Shown here piece by piece: positions 37,750 through 47,038 of a stretch of 64,000 nt of DNA (positions are counted from its first letter, which is position 1; each line of letters begins with the position of its first letter). The notes under the pieces are model-generated. The model was given only the letters and a program-made list of their open reading frames with translations, did not search any database and had not been told where the DNA came from. The stretch is from Pseudomonas sp. BN102 (GTDB lineage: Bacteria; Pseudomonadota; Gammaproteobacteria; Pseudomonadales; Pseudomonadaceae). Location of the stretch: assembly GCF_029871245.1 (NCBI RefSeq), contig NZ_SSON01000072.1:124001-188000 (forward strand), given 5' to 3'. The translations under genes were made by a program, and so were the position numbers.

Positions 37750-37761
37750 CAGACTAGTCTG
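37750..37761. promoter_or_regulatory. Perfect palindrome upstream of nrdJ
   Basis: CAGACTAGTCTG, a 12-base perfect palindrome 26 bases before the nrdJ start. It may be an operator or a leader hairpin. No matching regulator is known to me. Confidence 0.4.
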
Positions 37762-37787
37762 GACTCTTCATCGAGGGAGGGCAGAGG

Positions 37788-39935
37788 ATGGCCAAGACGG
37801 GGGCACCCAAGCAGGTCCAGGGCAACCACGGCATCGCCTTGCAGGCGGCGTCGGAGGACATCTGGGACAGCAAGTACCGCCTCAAGCACAAGGACGGCAC
37901 GCCGATCGACGTCACCCCGGACGCCACCTGGCAGCGTGTCGCCCGTGCCTTGTCCGAGGTGGAGGCCGACTCCGCGACCCGCGAGCACTGGTACGAGCGC
38001 TTCCTCTGGGCCCTGCGCAACGGCGCGGTGCCGGCCGGGCGGATCATCTCCAACGCCGGCGCCCAGGACTTCAAGCCGGCCACCTCGACCATCAACTGCA
38101 CCGTCTCCGGCACCATCCTCGACTCCATGGACGACATCCTCGGCAAGGTCCATGAAGCGGGGCTCACCCTCAAGGCCGGCTGCGGCATCGGCTACGAATT
38201 CAGCACCCTGCGCCCGCACGGTGCCTACGTTTCCGGAGCCGGTGCGCAGACCAGCGGGCCGCTGTCGTTCATGGATATCTACGACAAGATGTGCTTCACC
38301 GTGAGCTCCGCCGGTGGCCGCCGCGGTGCCCAGATGGGCACCTTCGACGTCTGCCACCCGGATGTGCGCGAGTTCATCCGCGCCAAGCGCGAGGACGGTC
38401 GCCTGCGCCAGTTCAACCTCAGCCTGCTGGTCAGCGACGCCTTCATGCATGCGGTGGAAAACGACACCGAATGGCCGCTGCTCTACCCGGTGCATCCCAA
38501 GGAGCGCGAGGAGCTGGATTTCCATGACCCCACCCAGGTGATCTGGCGCGACTGGCCGGTGCACGACGGCTACATAACGCGCGAGGACGGCCTGGTGGCC
38601 TGCAAGGTCTACGGCCGCGTCCAGGCCCGGCACCTGTGGGACATGATCATGGTCTCCACCTACGACTTCGCGGAGCCCGGCTTCATCCTCATCGACCGGG
38701 TCAACGAGCTGAACAACAACTGGTGGTGCGAGGCGATCCGGGCGACCAACCCCTGTGGCGAACAACCGCTGCCACCCTATGGCTCCTGCCTGCTCGGCTC
38801 GATCAACCTGACCGCTTTCGTCGAGGAGCCCTTCGGCGAAGACGCCCATTTCGACTGGGAGCGCTTCCGCTCCGTGGTGCGGGTGTTCACCCGCATGCTC
38901 GACAACGTGGTGGAAATCAACGGCCTGCCGCTGGAGCGGCAGCGCGAGGAGATCCTCGGCAAGCGCCGCCATGGCATGGGCTTTCTTGGCCTGGGATCGG
39001 CCCTGGCCCTGCTGCGACTGCGTTACGGCAGCACCGAGGCCTGCGTGTTCACCGAGGAGGTGGCGCGGGAAATGGCCCTGGCCGGCTGGCAGATGGCCCT
39101 GGAGCTGGCCCGGGAGAAAGGCCCGGCGCCGGTGCTGACCCGGGACTACGAGGTGACCGCGGCCATGTTGCGCAAGCGCCCGGAGATGCAGGACGACGGT
39201 TACAAGGTCGGCGACCGCGTGCCCGGACGCATCCTCCACGCCCGCTACTCGCGCTACATGCAGCGCATCGCCGAACACGCGCCGGAGCTGGTGGCCGAGC
39301 TGGCCGAGGTGGGCGCGCGCTTCACCCACCACAGCTCCATCGCCCCCACCGGGACCATCAGCCTGAGCCTGGCCAACAACGCCTCCAACGGCATCGAGCC
39401 GAGCTACGCCCATCAGTACTCGCGCAACCTGATCCGCCCCGGGCGCAAGACCAAGGAGAAGATCGAGGTGTGCAGCTACGAGCTGCTGGCCTACCGAGCG
39501 CTGGTCAACAGCCGGGCGCGGCCCGATGCCGAGCACCCGGCGCAGCGCCTGCCTGACTATTTCGTCAGCGCCGACGACATCAGCCCCGCCGAGCATGTGG
39601 ACATGCAGGCGGCGGCGCAGAAGTGGATCGATTCCTCCATTTCCAAGACCGCCAACGTGCCCACCGACTTCCCCTTCGAGGGCTTCAAGGACATCTACCT
39701 TCACGCCTGGCGCCAGGGACTCAAGGGTTGCACCACCTTCCGCTTCAACCCGGCGGCCTTCCAGGGCGTGCTGGTGAAGGAGTCGGACCTGGAGAAGACC
39801 GTCTACCGCTTCGAGCTGGAGGACGGTACCCAGGTGGAGCTGCGCGGCAACGAGGAAGTGGAATACGACGGCGAGGTGCACACCGCCGCCAACCTGTTCG
39901 AGGCCCTGAAAGAAGGCTACTACGGCAAGTACTGA
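37788..39935 (+). CDS. nrdJa: Adenosylcobalamin-dependent class II ribonucleotide reductase, catalytic part
   Basis: A 715-residue catalytic subunit that reduces ribonucleotides to deoxyribonucleotides using a cobalamin-derived radical, independent of oxygen. Active-site segments are INCTVSGTILD, NPCGEQPLPPYG (radical-site Cys and Glu) and APTGTISLSLANNASNGIEP (phosphate loop). The C-terminal redox-cysteine region is absent here and lies in the next gene, which is the split NrdJa/NrdJb form of P. aeruginosa. GAGGGAGG lies upstream of the ATG. Confidence 0.94.
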   Translation: MAKTGAPKQVQGNHGIALQAASEDIWDSKYRLKHKDGTPIDVTPDATWQRVARALSEVEADSATREHWYERFLWALRNGAVPAGRIISNAGAQDFKPATSTINCTVSGTILDSMDDILGKVHEAGLTLKAGCGIGYEFSTLRPHGAYVSGAGAQTSGPLSFMDIYDKMCFTVSSAGGRRGAQMGTFDVCHPDVREFIRAKREDGRLRQFNLSLLVSDAFMHAVENDTEWPLLYPVHPKEREELDFHDPTQVIWRDWPVHDGYITREDGLVACKVYGRVQARHLWDMIMVSTYDFAEPGFILIDRVNELNNNWWCEAIRATNPCGEQPLPPYGSCLLGSINLTAFVEEPFGEDAHFDWERFRSVVRVFTRMLDNVVEINGLPLERQREEILGKRRHGMGFLGLGSALALLRLRYGSTEACVFTEEVAREMALAGWQMALELAREKGPAPVLTRDYEVTAAMLRKRPEMQDDGYKVGDRVPGRILHARYSRYMQRIAEHAPELVAELAEVGARFTHHSSIAPTGTISLSLANNASNGIEPSYAHQYSRNLIRPGRKTKEKIEVCSYELLAYRALVNSRARPDAEHPAQRLPDYFVSADDISPAEHVDMQAAAQKWIDSSISKTANVPTDFPFEGFKDIYLHAWRQGLKGCTTFRFNPAAFQGVLVKESDLEKTVYRFELEDGTQVELRGNEEVEYDGEVHTAANLFEALKEGYYGKY

Positions 39936-39951
39936 ACGAGCGGAGGCCGAC

Positions 39952-40638
39952 ATGACCCTGAAGATCGAGAAGAAGATCAAGGGCTTCAGCCTGGTGGACC
40001 TGGACCAGGAAAAAGCCCGCAAGGCCGCCGAGGAGGCGGCCTCCGTGGTGACGATGGACGAGACCCTGCAACGTCCAGAAACCCTGGTTGGCGCCACCTA
40101 CAAGATCAAGTCGCCGCTGTTCGAGCATGCGCTTTACGTGACCATCAACGACATCGTGCTCAACGCCGGCACCGCCTTCGAGCAGCGCCGGCCCTTCGAG
40201 ATCTTCATCAACTCCAAGGGTATGGAGCACTTTCAGTGGATAGTGGCGCTCACCCGCATCATGTCGGCGGTGTTCCGCAAGGGCGGTGACTGCACCTTCC
40301 TGGTGGAGGAACTGAAGGCCGTGTTCGACCCCCGCGGCGGCTACCTCAAGCGTGGCGGCGTCTACATGCCATCGCTGGTGGCCGAGATAGGCGCGGTGCT
40401 GGAACGCCACCTGGTGGCCATCGGCCTGATGGAAGGCCAGCAGCTGGACGAGGAACACAAGCTCTACCTGGCCGAGAAACGCGCCGCCTACGAGGCCAGT
40501 CTGGGCACCTCCACCGCCGAGCCCGGCGAAGGCTTTCCGCCTGGCGCCCAACTCTGCGGCAAGTGCAATACCCAGGCGGTGGTGCAGATGGACGGCTGCG
40601 CCACCTGTCTCAACTGCGGGCATTCCAAGTGTGGGTGA
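39952..40638 (+). CDS. nrdJb: Class II ribonucleotide reductase, NrdJb (TSCPD domain and cysteine-rich tail)
   Basis: A 228-residue partner of NrdJa. The N-terminal two thirds resemble the TSCPD domain (FINSKGMEHFQWIVALTRIMSAVF; GGDCTFLVEELKAVFDP). The C-terminus ends in four close cysteine pairs (CGKC, CATCLNCG, SKCG), a zinc ribbon plus shuttle cysteines that would re-reduce the NrdJa active site. It starts 16 bases after nrdJa with a GCGGAGG ribosome site. Confidence 0.92.
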   Translation: MTLKIEKKIKGFSLVDLDQEKARKAAEEAASVVTMDETLQRPETLVGATYKIKSPLFEHALYVTINDIVLNAGTAFEQRRPFEIFINSKGMEHFQWIVALTRIMSAVFRKGGDCTFLVEELKAVFDPRGGYLKRGGVYMPSLVAEIGAVLERHLVAIGLMEGQQLDEEHKLYLAEKRAAYEASLGTSTAEPGEGFPPGAQLCGKCNTQAVVQMDGCATCLNCGHSKCG

Positions 40639-40650
40639 GCCGGAAACCTT

Positions 40651-40746
40651 GTGAGGGCGAATTCATTCGCCAAGCAGGCCGAAGGTCTGCCCCTGGAGGT
40701 TCAAGGGGCAGCTGCGCTGCCCTTGGCGAATGAATTCGCCCCTACA
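40651..40746. repeat. Hairpin repeat family A, full-length copy
   Basis: A 96-base element between convergent nrdJb and thrB. It shares its arms (GGGCGAATTCATTCGC and complement) and its centre (CAAGCAGGCCGAAGGTCTGC) with the copies at 14003-14099 and 58190-58285. The left end has GTGAGGGCG instead of TGTAGGGGCG. Confidence 0.8.
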
Positions 40747-40767
40747 GAAATCGGTTCCGCCCTGGCC

Positions 40768-41718
40768 TCAGAGCGCAAACGGCAACGCCACCTCGATCTT
40801 CTGCCTGTGCGCCAGCCTGATCTGGAACACACCCGGATCGTGGATCAGCACGTCCTGCCCGGCGAAGGTATTGGCGGCGATCAGCCGTGACAGCCAGAAG
40901 CGCACGCAGGCGATGCGCAGGGCGGTGGGCCAGAGTTCGGCTTCGGCGGCGGTGAACGGGCGCAGCGCGGCATAGGCGCCGAGCAGCGCGCGGGCGAGGT
41001 GGGCGTCGAGGCGGCCCTCTTCGTCCGAGCACCAGTCGTTCAGGCAGATGGCCAGGTCGTAGAGCATCGGGCCGGAGCAGGCGTTGTAGAAGTCAATGAC
41101 CCCGGCCAGGTGGGTGCCGTCGAACAGCACGTTGTCCTTGAACAGGTCGGCGTGCAGGTTGGCGCGCGGCAGGGCGAGGAAGCGCAGCTTGAGCTCGCCG
41201 ATCTCCTTCAGCGCATCGCGTAGCAGCGGCAGGGCTTCCTGGTCCAGCTGCAGGGCCAGGGACGGGCCCTCGTCGAGCATCCAGTCCAGGCCGCGGTCAC
41301 TCCTGCGCTCCAGCACCTGGTCGCGGGTGGCCAGGTGCAGGCGCGCCAGCAGGGCGCCGACCTCGGCACAGTGGTGGGCATTGGGCTCGCGCACATGCTT
41401 GCCCGGCAGGCGTGGCTGCAACAGGGCGGGCTTCTCCGCCAGCTCGCGCAATGCCTCGCCGCCTTCCGTGCGCAGGGCGTAGGGCACTGGCAGGCCGGCG
41501 TCGTGGAGCACATCGAGCAGTTCGATGAAGAACGGCAGGTCGTGGCTGGGACCGCGCTCCACCAGGGTCAGTACGTATTCACCCTGTTCCAGGCTGACGA
41601 AGAAGTTGCTGTTCTCGGAGCCTTCGGCAATGCCCTGAAAGTCCTTCAGCCGACCCAGTTTGTAGGGGGCGAGAAAGGCTTCCAGTTCCGGACGTTCGAG
41701 TGGGGTGAATACGGACAT
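40768..41718 (-). CDS. thrB: Homoserine kinase (aminoglycoside-phosphotransferase fold)
   Basis: A 316-residue kinase that phosphorylates homoserine in threonine synthesis. It is the ThrB type found in pseudomonads, related to choline and aminoglycoside kinases: catalytic loop HADLFKDNVLFDG and metal-binding GVIDFYNACSGP are visible. AAGG precedes the ATG. It is downstream of a small DUF2782 gene on the same strand, 33 bases away, so the two may be co-transcribed. Confidence 0.92.
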   Translation of the reverse strand: MSVFTPLERPELEAFLAPYKLGRLKDFQGIAEGSENSNFFVSLEQGEYVLTLVERGPSHDLPFFIELLDVLHDAGLPVPYALRTEGGEALRELAEKPALLQPRLPGKHVREPNAHHCAEVGALLARLHLATRDQVLERRSDRGLDWMLDEGPSLALQLDQEALPLLRDALKEIGELKLRFLALPRANLHADLFKDNVLFDGTHLAGVIDFYNACSGPMLYDLAICLNDWCSDEEGRLDAHLARALLGAYAALRPFTAAEAELWPTALRIACVRFWLSRLIAANTFAGQDVLIHDPGVFQIRLAHRQKIEVALPFAL

Positions 41719-41751
41719 TGGACTACCTTGTTACGGGGTTTTTCGTGTGCG

Positions 41752-42033
41752 CTACCAGCTGAAGATTTCCCAAGCCGGGATCAGCATGTCGGGGTTGTCC
41801 GAGCGGACGTAATTGCTGTCGCCATCGGCGCGAACCAGGAAGTACGGCTTGCCGTTCTTCGGGGTGACCTTGATGGCGTAGAGGAAACCGTTGACGCGGT
41901 ATTCCTGGATGGTCTTGTCGCCCTCCTGGCGGATGGTGACGTCCGGCTCCGCGGACGGCTCGTCGGCGGCGAACGTGGCGACCGGGGCTACTGCCAGCAG
42001 GCTGGCGAGCAAAAGGCGGTTCAGTGCGCGCAT
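41752..42033 (-). CDS. DUF2782 family periplasmic protein
   Basis: A 93-residue exported protein: signal peptide (MRALNRLLLASLLAVAPVATFA), then a short beta-rich domain (DVTIRQEGDKTIQEYRVNG; AIKVTPKNGKPYFLV). It matches DUF2782, usually found beside polA and thrB. The function is unknown. It is divergent from polA. Confidence 0.88.
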   Translation of the reverse strand: MRALNRLLLASLLAVAPVATFAADEPSAEPDVTIRQEGDKTIQEYRVNGFLYAIKVTPKNGKPYFLVRADGDSNYVRSDNPDMLIPAWEIFSW

Positions 42034-42107
42034 GGTAACCTTGTCCCTTCTCGTCAATGATCGGTCCATTCTACTTCGGGTCCGGTGAATAAAGGTTGAT
42101 TTCACGC

Positions 42108-44855
42108 ATGAGCCAAGCCCCTCTCGTCCTGGTGGACGGATCCTCCTATCTGTATCGCGCCTTCCATGCCCTGCCGCCCCTGACCACCTCGGCCGGCCTG
42201 CCCACCGGCGCGGTGAAAGGCGTGCTGAACATGCTGAAAAGCCTGCGCCGGCAGTATCCGGACAGCCCGTTCGCGGTGGTCTTCGACGCCAAGGGCGGCA
42301 CCTTCCGCGACGAGATGTTCGCCGAGTACAAGGCCAATCGCCCGTCGATGCCGGATGAGTTGCGGGTGCAGGTTGAGCCGCTGCACGCCAGTGTGCGAGC
42401 CCTCGGCCTGCCGCTCCTGTGCGTGGAGGGCGTGGAAGCCGACGACGTGATCGGCACCCTGGCCCGGCAAAGCGCGGCGATCGGGCGCCCGGTGGTGATC
42501 TCCACCGGCGACAAAGACATGGCACAACTGGTCGACGGGCACATTACGCTGGTCAACACCATGACCGGTAGCACGCTGGACGTGGATGGCGTGAAGGAGA
42601 AATTCGGTGTCGGTCCTGAACTCATCATCGACTACCTGGCGCTGATGGGGGACAAGGTCGACAACATTCCCGGCGTGCCCGGCGTCGGCGAGAAGACCGC
42701 CCTTGGCCTGCTGCAGGGGGTCGGCGGCGGCCTCGACGTGCTCTATTCCAGCCTGGCCAAGGTGCCCGAATTGCCGATCCGCGGCGCCAAGGGCCTGCCG
42801 GCCAAGCTCGAAGAGCACAAGGACATGGCCTACCTGTCCTACAAGCTCGCCACTATCAAGTGCGACGTCGAACTGAACGTCGAGATCGACGCCCTGCACC
42901 CCGGCGAGCCGGACCGCGAAGCCCTTGCCGAGCTGTACCGCACCCTGGAATTCAAGACCTGGCTGGACGACCTGCAGCGCCAAGCGAAATCCAGCGGCGA
43001 AGAGCTGGCCCCTGCCGAAGCTCCGGCCGCCGAGGCCGAGGCCCGCTACGAAACCGTGCTGGAGCAGGCGCAGTTCGATGCCTGGCTGAAGAAGCTGGAA
43101 GCCGCGCCGCTGTTCGCCTTCGACACCGAGACCACCAGCATCGACGCGCAACAGGCGCAGGTGGTGGGTGTGTCATTCGCGGTTGAGGCTGGCGAGGCCG
43201 CCTATGTGCCGCTGGCCCATAGCTACATGGGCGTGCCCCAGCAGCTGGACCGCGACGCCGTGCTCCAGGCCCTCAAGCCGCTGCTGGAAGACCCGGCCAA
43301 GCCCAAGGTGGGCCAACACGCCAAGTACGACATGAACGTCCTGGCCAATGCCTCGACACCCATCGCCGTGCAGGGCATCGCCTTCGACACCATGCTCGAG
43401 TCCTATGTGCTGGACGCCACCGCCACCCGTCACGACATGGACAGCTTGGCCCTCAAGTACCTGGGGCACAGCACAATCCGCTTCGAGGACATCGCCGGCA
43501 AGGGTGCCAAGCAGTTGACCTTCGACCAGATCGCCCTGGAGCAGGCCGGCCCGTACGCGGCGGAAGACGCCGACGTGACCCTGCGCCTGCACCAGACCCT
43601 CTGGCAGAAGCTCGAGGCGATCCCGTCCCTGGCCAAGGTGCTGCGCGCAATCGAGATGCCCCTGGTGCCGGTGCTGGCGCGCATCGAACGCAACGGCGCC
43701 TATGTCGACGCCAAACTACTGGGCCAGCAGAGCCTGGAACTGGGCAGCAAGATGGTCGAGCTCGAGCGCCAGGCCTATGACCTCGCCGGGCAGGAATTCA
43801 ACCTCGGCTCGCCCAAGCAATTGGGCGCCATCCTCTACGAGAAGCTGGGTCTGCCGGTGCTGGCCAAAACCGCCACCGGCCAGCCGTCCACTGCCGAGAA
43901 TGTCCTCGCCGACCTTGCCGAGCAGGATTTCGAGTTGCCCAAGGTGATCATGCAGTACCGCTCCCTGAGCAAGCTCAAGAGCACCTACACCGATCGCCTG
44001 CCGGAGCAGATCAACCCGCGCACCGGGCGCATCCACACCTCCTACCACCAGGCGGTGGCGGCTACCGGGCGACTGTCGTCCACCGACCCGAACCTGCAGA
44101 ACATCCCGATCCGCACCGCCGAGGGCCGGCGCATCCGCCAGGCCTTCGTCGCGCCCAAGGGCTACAAGCTGCTGGCGGCCGACTACTCGCAGATCGAATT
44201 GCGCATCATGGCCCACCTGGCCAAGGACGAAGGCCTGCTGGACGCCTTCCGCCACGACCGCGACGTGCACCGGGCCACCGCGTCCGAGGTGTTCGGCGTG
44301 CCGGTGGAGGAAGTCAGCAACAACCAGCGGCGCAGCGCCAAGGCGATCAACTTCGGCCTGATCTATGGCATGAGCGCCTTCGGCCTGGCCAAGCAGATCG
44401 GCGTCGAGCGCAAGGAAGCCCAGGCCTATATCGACCGCTACTTCGCCCGCTACCCCGGCGTGCTGGCCTATATGGAATCCACCCGCGCCAAGGCCGCCGA
44501 GCAGGGCTTCGTCGAAACCCTGTTCGGCCGCCGCCTGTACCTGCCGGAAATCCACTCGAAGAACCAGGCCATGCGCAAGGGCGCCGAGCGCACGGCGATC
44601 AACGCGCCCATGCAGGGCACCGCGGCAGACATCATGAAGCGCGCCATGGTGGCGGTGGACGACTGGCTGCAGGATAGCGGGCTGGACGCCAAGGTCATTC
44701 TCCAGGTGCACGACGAACTGGTCCTGGAGGTGCGCGAGGACCTGGTCGAGCAGGTCAGCGAGCAGATCCGCCCGCTGATGAGCGGCGCCGCCGAGCTGGA
44801 CGTGCCGCTGGTGGTGGAAGTGGGCGTGGGTGACAACTGGGACGAGGCGCACTGA
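42108..44855 (+). CDS. polA: DNA polymerase I
   Basis: A 915-residue enzyme with all three domains. The 5' nuclease covers about 1-290 ([29 protein letters not shown], then [18 protein letters not shown]). The 3'-5' proofreading domain covers about 325-520 with [11 protein letters not shown], so it looks active. The polymerase has motif A DYSQIELR near residue 692, motif [17 protein letters not shown], and motif [10 protein letters not shown]. Start at ATG 42108; a TTG twelve bases upstream is in frame but poor. It is followed by the ErsA-like sRNA. Confidence 0.97.
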   Translation: MSQAPLVLVDGSSYLYRAFHALPPLTTSAGLPTGAVKGVLNMLKSLRRQYPDSPFAVVFDAKGGTFRDEMFAEYKANRPSMPDELRVQVEPLHASVRALGLPLLCVEGVEADDVIGTLARQSAAIGRPVVISTGDKDMAQLVDGHITLVNTMTGSTLDVDGVKEKFGVGPELIIDYLALMGDKVDNIPGVPGVGEKTALGLLQGVGGGLDVLYSSLAKVPELPIRGAKGLPAKLEEHKDMAYLSYKLATIKCDVELNVEIDALHPGEPDREALAELYRTLEFKTWLDDLQRQAKSSGEELAPAEAPAAEAEARYETVLEQAQFDAWLKKLEAAPLFAFDTETTSIDAQQAQVVGVSFAVEAGEAAYVPLAHSYMGVPQQLDRDAVLQALKPLLEDPAKPKVGQHAKYDMNVLANASTPIAVQGIAFDTMLESYVLDATATRHDMDSLALKYLGHSTIRFEDIAGKGAKQLTFDQIALEQAGPYAAEDADVTLRLHQTLWQKLEAIPSLAKVLRAIEMPLVPVLARIERNGAYVDAKLLGQQSLELGSKMVELERQAYDLAGQEFNLGSPKQLGAILYEKLGLPVLAKTATGQPSTAENVLADLAEQDFELPKVIMQYRSLSKLKSTYTDRLPEQINPRTGRIHTSYHQAVAATGRLSSTDPNLQNIPIRTAEGRRIRQAFVAPKGYKLLAADYSQIELRIMAHLAKDEGLLDAFRHDRDVHRATASEVFGVPVEEVSNNQRRSAKAINFGLIYGMSAFGLAKQIGVERKEAQAYIDRYFARYPGVLAYMESTRAKAAEQGFVETLFGRRLYLPEIHSKNQAMRKGAERTAINAPMQGTAADIMKRAMVAVDDWLQDSGLDAKVILQVHDELVLEVREDLVEQVSEQIRPLMSGAAELDVPLVVEVGVGDNWDEAH

Positions 44856-44958
44856 GTGCGCCTTTCCGGCGGCGTCTGTATCAGGGCTGAAACATGCGTT
44901 ATGCAAAAAAAGAATAAGCAGATTAATTAAGATAACTAACTGATTTTAAAATTAATCT

Positions 44959-44986
44959 GAACTTTCGCCGTGGCAGGGGAGTCACA
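44959..44986 (+). promoter_or_regulatory. AlgU (sigma-22)-type promoter of the sRNA
   Basis: GAACTT (44959-44964), a 17-base spacer, then TCACA (44982-44986), close to the AlgU/RpoE consensus GAACTT-N16/17-TCTGA. An AT-rich tract at 44897-44958 precedes it and could act as an UP element. Confidence 0.75.
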
Positions 44987-44990
44987 CAAC

Positions 44991-45122
44991 TGAATGGCTG
45001 GTGAAGCCTTTCGATGCTCCTTTTGCTGTGTTTAGTGTTGGCAGATATCTGAACCCCGCCCTAGCGGTTCAGACTTAGACCCCGAACTTCCCCCTCCCCA
45101 TACGAAGTCCGGGGTTTTTTTT
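44991..45122 (+). ncRNA. ersA: ErsA-like small RNA (Spot 42 position, polA-engB)
   Basis: The interval between polA and engB is the site of Spot 42 in enterics and of ErsA in P. aeruginosa, an Hfq-associated, AlgU-dependent sRNA of about 132 bases. From the AlgU-like promoter the expected start is near 44991. An internal hairpin (CTGAACC ... GGTTCAG, 45051-45073) follows, and the 3' end is an intrinsic terminator whose T-run ends at 45122, so the predicted length agrees with ErsA. Pyrimidine-rich CTCCTTTTGC and CTTCCCCCTCCCC stretches are candidate seed regions. The exact ends are inferred. Confidence 0.85.
45079..45122 (+). terminator. Intrinsic terminator of the ErsA-like sRNA
   Basis: An 11-base stem with one mismatch (45079-45089 with 45105-45115) and a pyrimidine-rich loop, followed by eight Ts. 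This is the Hfq-binding type of 3' end. Confidence 0.88.
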
Positions 45123-45131
45123 GCCCGGAAC

Positions 45132-45773
45132 TCAGGCTTCTTCCTGTTCTTCCGGCAGGTCCAGCTGCAGCCATTGCGCGAGCACCGCGTGCGCTTCCTC
45201 GATGCCCTGGCGCTTGGGCGCCGAGAACAGTTGGATGCTCACGCCTTCGCCCCAACCCTTGCGGATTTCCTGGCGCACCTTGAGGAGCGCGTTCTTCGCC
45301 GCCCCGAAGGCCAGCTTGTCTGCCTTGGTCAGGAGGATGTGCAGCGGCATGCCGCCGGCGCTGGACCAGTCCAGCATCAAGCGGTCGAAGTCGGTCAGCG
45401 GGTGACGGATATCCATCATCAGCACCAGGCCCACCAGGCTTTCCCGGCTACTGAGGTAGGCCTCCAGGTGATGCTGCCAGTGCTGCTTGAGCGGGATCGG
45501 CACCTTGGCGTAGCCGTAGCCCGGCAGGTCGACCAGGCGGCGTTCTTCATCCAGGGAGAAGAAGTTCAGCAGCTGGGTGCGCCCCGGAGTCTTCGAGGTG
45601 CGTGCCAGGTTGGCGTGGGTCAGGGTATTCAGCGCACTCGACTTGCCGGCGTTGGAACGCCCGGCGAAAGCCACTTCCAGGCCGGCATCCGGCGGGCACT
45701 GGTCGACCTTGGCGGCACTGATGAGGAAGCGGGCCTGTTGGCACAGGCCGAGGATCGGATTCTTGAGTGACAT
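45132..45773 (-). CDS. engB: Ribosome biogenesis GTPase EngB/YsxC
   Basis: A 213-residue TrmE-Era-like GTPase needed for large-subunit assembly. G1 is [10 protein letters not shown]2 lies around the threonine of [14 protein letters not shown]3 is DLPGYG, and G4 is TKADK. The length is normal. It is convergent with the sRNA gene: its stop lies 9 bases past the sRNA terminator. Confidence 0.95.
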   Translation of the reverse strand: MSLKNPILGLCQQARFLISAAKVDQCPPDAGLEVAFAGRSNAGKSSALNTLTHANLARTSKTPGRTQLLNFFSLDEERRLVDLPGYGYAKVPIPLKQHWQHHLEAYLSSRESLVGLVLMMDIRHPLTDFDRLMLDWSSAGGMPLHILLTKADKLAFGAAKNALLKVRQEIRKGWGEGVSIQLFSAPKRQGIEEAHAVLAQWLQLDLPEEQEEA

Positions 45774-45817
45774 GCGGTGTCCAGGGGTGCGACGCGGTGT
45801 CGCAGGGGGCGGTTTCG

Positions 45818-45846
45818 TTTCCGTTTAAGCATCGCCAGTATATAAT
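45818..45846 (+). promoter_or_regulatory. Candidate promoter for the cytochrome c5-like gene
   Basis: A consensus -10 TATAAT at 45841-45846 with a weak -35 TTTCCG at 45818-45823 (17-base spacing), about 100 bases before the start codon in the engB-cytochrome interval. Confidence 0.45.
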
Positions 45847-45948
45847 GCCGCAGATTTAGTGTGCGCTTTATCCCCCAGGGTCTAGTGTCCACGGCAGTGA
45901 CCGACGCACTGAAGAACGCGCGGCAGTGCCCTTCCGATGAGGTTGATA

Positions 45949-46239
45949 ATGAAGAAATTGTTGCTCGTCGCTAGCCTTGCGGCGGTGTCCTTCGTTGCGC
46001 AAGCAGCCCAGGATCCGGAAGCGGTTTTCAACCGGGCCTGCGGTGCCTGCCACTCGGGCCAGCTGCCAATGGCGCCGAAGAAAGGCGACACGGCTGCCTG
46101 GGAACCGCGCCTGGCCAAGGGCATGGACACTCTGGTGCAGAGCGTCACCAACGGTTTGAACGCCATGCCGCCGAAAGGCCTGTGCATGGATTGCAGTGCC
46201 GAGGACTATCAAGCGGTCATCCAGTGGATGAGCAAATAA
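45949..46239 (+). CDS. Cytochrome c5-family monoheme protein
   Basis: A 96-residue exported c-type cytochrome. The signal peptide is MKKLLLVASLAAVSFVAQA, the heme motif is CGACH, the axial methionine is probably in NAMPPKG, and a second cysteine pair GLCMDC near the C-terminus is typical of the c5 group. I take ATG 45949 with AGG upstream; an in-frame ATG at 45937 would add four residues. It precedes cytochrome c4 and probably shares its transcript. Confidence 0.88.
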   Translation: MKKLLLVASLAAVSFVAQAAQDPEAVFNRACGACHSGQLPMAPKKGDTAAWEPRLAKGMDTLVQSVTNGLNAMPPKGLCMDCSAEDYQAVIQWMSK

Positions 46240-46290
46240 AGTAGCCCGGTACAAAACACCTTTACCCTTTAGCCGTAGTTGGATTAGCTG

Positions 46291-46896
46291 ATGAACAAAG
46301 TAATCGTGAGTCTGCTGTTGACCCTGGGCATCACCGGCATGGCCCACGCCGCCGGCGACGCCAAGGCTGGCCAGGCCAAAGCCGCAGTATGCGGTGCCTG
46401 CCACGGTCCGGATGGCAATAGTGCCGCCCCGAACTTCCCGAAACTGGCTGGCCAGGGCGAACGCTACCTGCTCAAACAGATGAACGACATCAAGGCCGGT
46501 AACCGCACCGTGCTGGAAATGACCGGCCTGCTGAACAACGTCAGCGACCAGGACATGGCCGATATCGCCGCCTACTTCGCCAGCCAGAAGGGCAGCGTCG
46601 GCGCCGCCGACCCGAAAGTGGTCGCCCGTGGCGAGGCGCTGTTCCGCGGCGGCAAACTGGAGCAGGGCATGCCCGCCTGCACCGGCTGCCACGCGCCCGA
46701 TGGTTCCGGCAACGCAGCTGCCGGCTTCCCGCACCTGGGCGGCCAGCATGCCCAGTACGTGGCCAAGCAGCTGACCGATTTCCGCGAAGGCAACCGCACC
46801 AACGATGGCGACAGCATGATCATGCGCGGCATTGCGGCCAAGCTGAGCAACAAGGACATCGAAGCGGTTTCCAGCTACATCCAGGGCCTGCACTGA
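46291..46896 (+). CDS. cc4: Diheme cytochrome c4
   Basis: A 201-residue exported protein with two similar cytochrome c domains: heme motifs CGACHGPDG (near 34) and CTGCHAPDG (near 130), with methionine ligands in VLEMTGLL and DSMIMRGIA. It carries electrons to terminal oxidases in the periplasm. An intrinsic terminator follows at 46921. Confidence 0.95.
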   Translation: MNKVIVSLLLTLGITGMAHAAGDAKAGQAKAAVCGACHGPDGNSAAPNFPKLAGQGERYLLKQMNDIKAGNRTVLEMTGLLNNVSDQDMADIAAYFASQKGSVGAADPKVVARGEALFRGGKLEQGMPACTGCHAPDGSGNAAAGFPHLGGQHAQYVAKQLTDFREGNRTNDGDSMIMRGIAAKLSNKDIEAVSSYIQGLH

Positions 46897-46920
46897 GGTC
46901 CGTTGTCCGGAAGCTGAACA

Positions 46921-46945
46921 AGGGTGGCCCAGGCCACCCTTTTTC
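46921..46945 (+). terminator. Intrinsic terminator after cytochrome c4
   Basis: AGGGTGGCC / GGCCACCCT, a 9-base perfect stem with a two-base gap in the loop, followed by five Ts. Confidence 0.9.
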
Positions 46946-47038
46946 GTTCCCAGGCCCGCTACAATGGCCGGAACCCGCCGCACCGCCGCAGGTCGAATCA
47001 TCGCCCTCGTGGCCCTATTTCCCGTCAAGGAGTGAAGC

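Noticed and set aside
37749-40097. 782-codon minus-strand frame across nrdJa
   Set aside because: Composition is that of a shadow frame; nrdJa/nrdJb are clear on the other strand.
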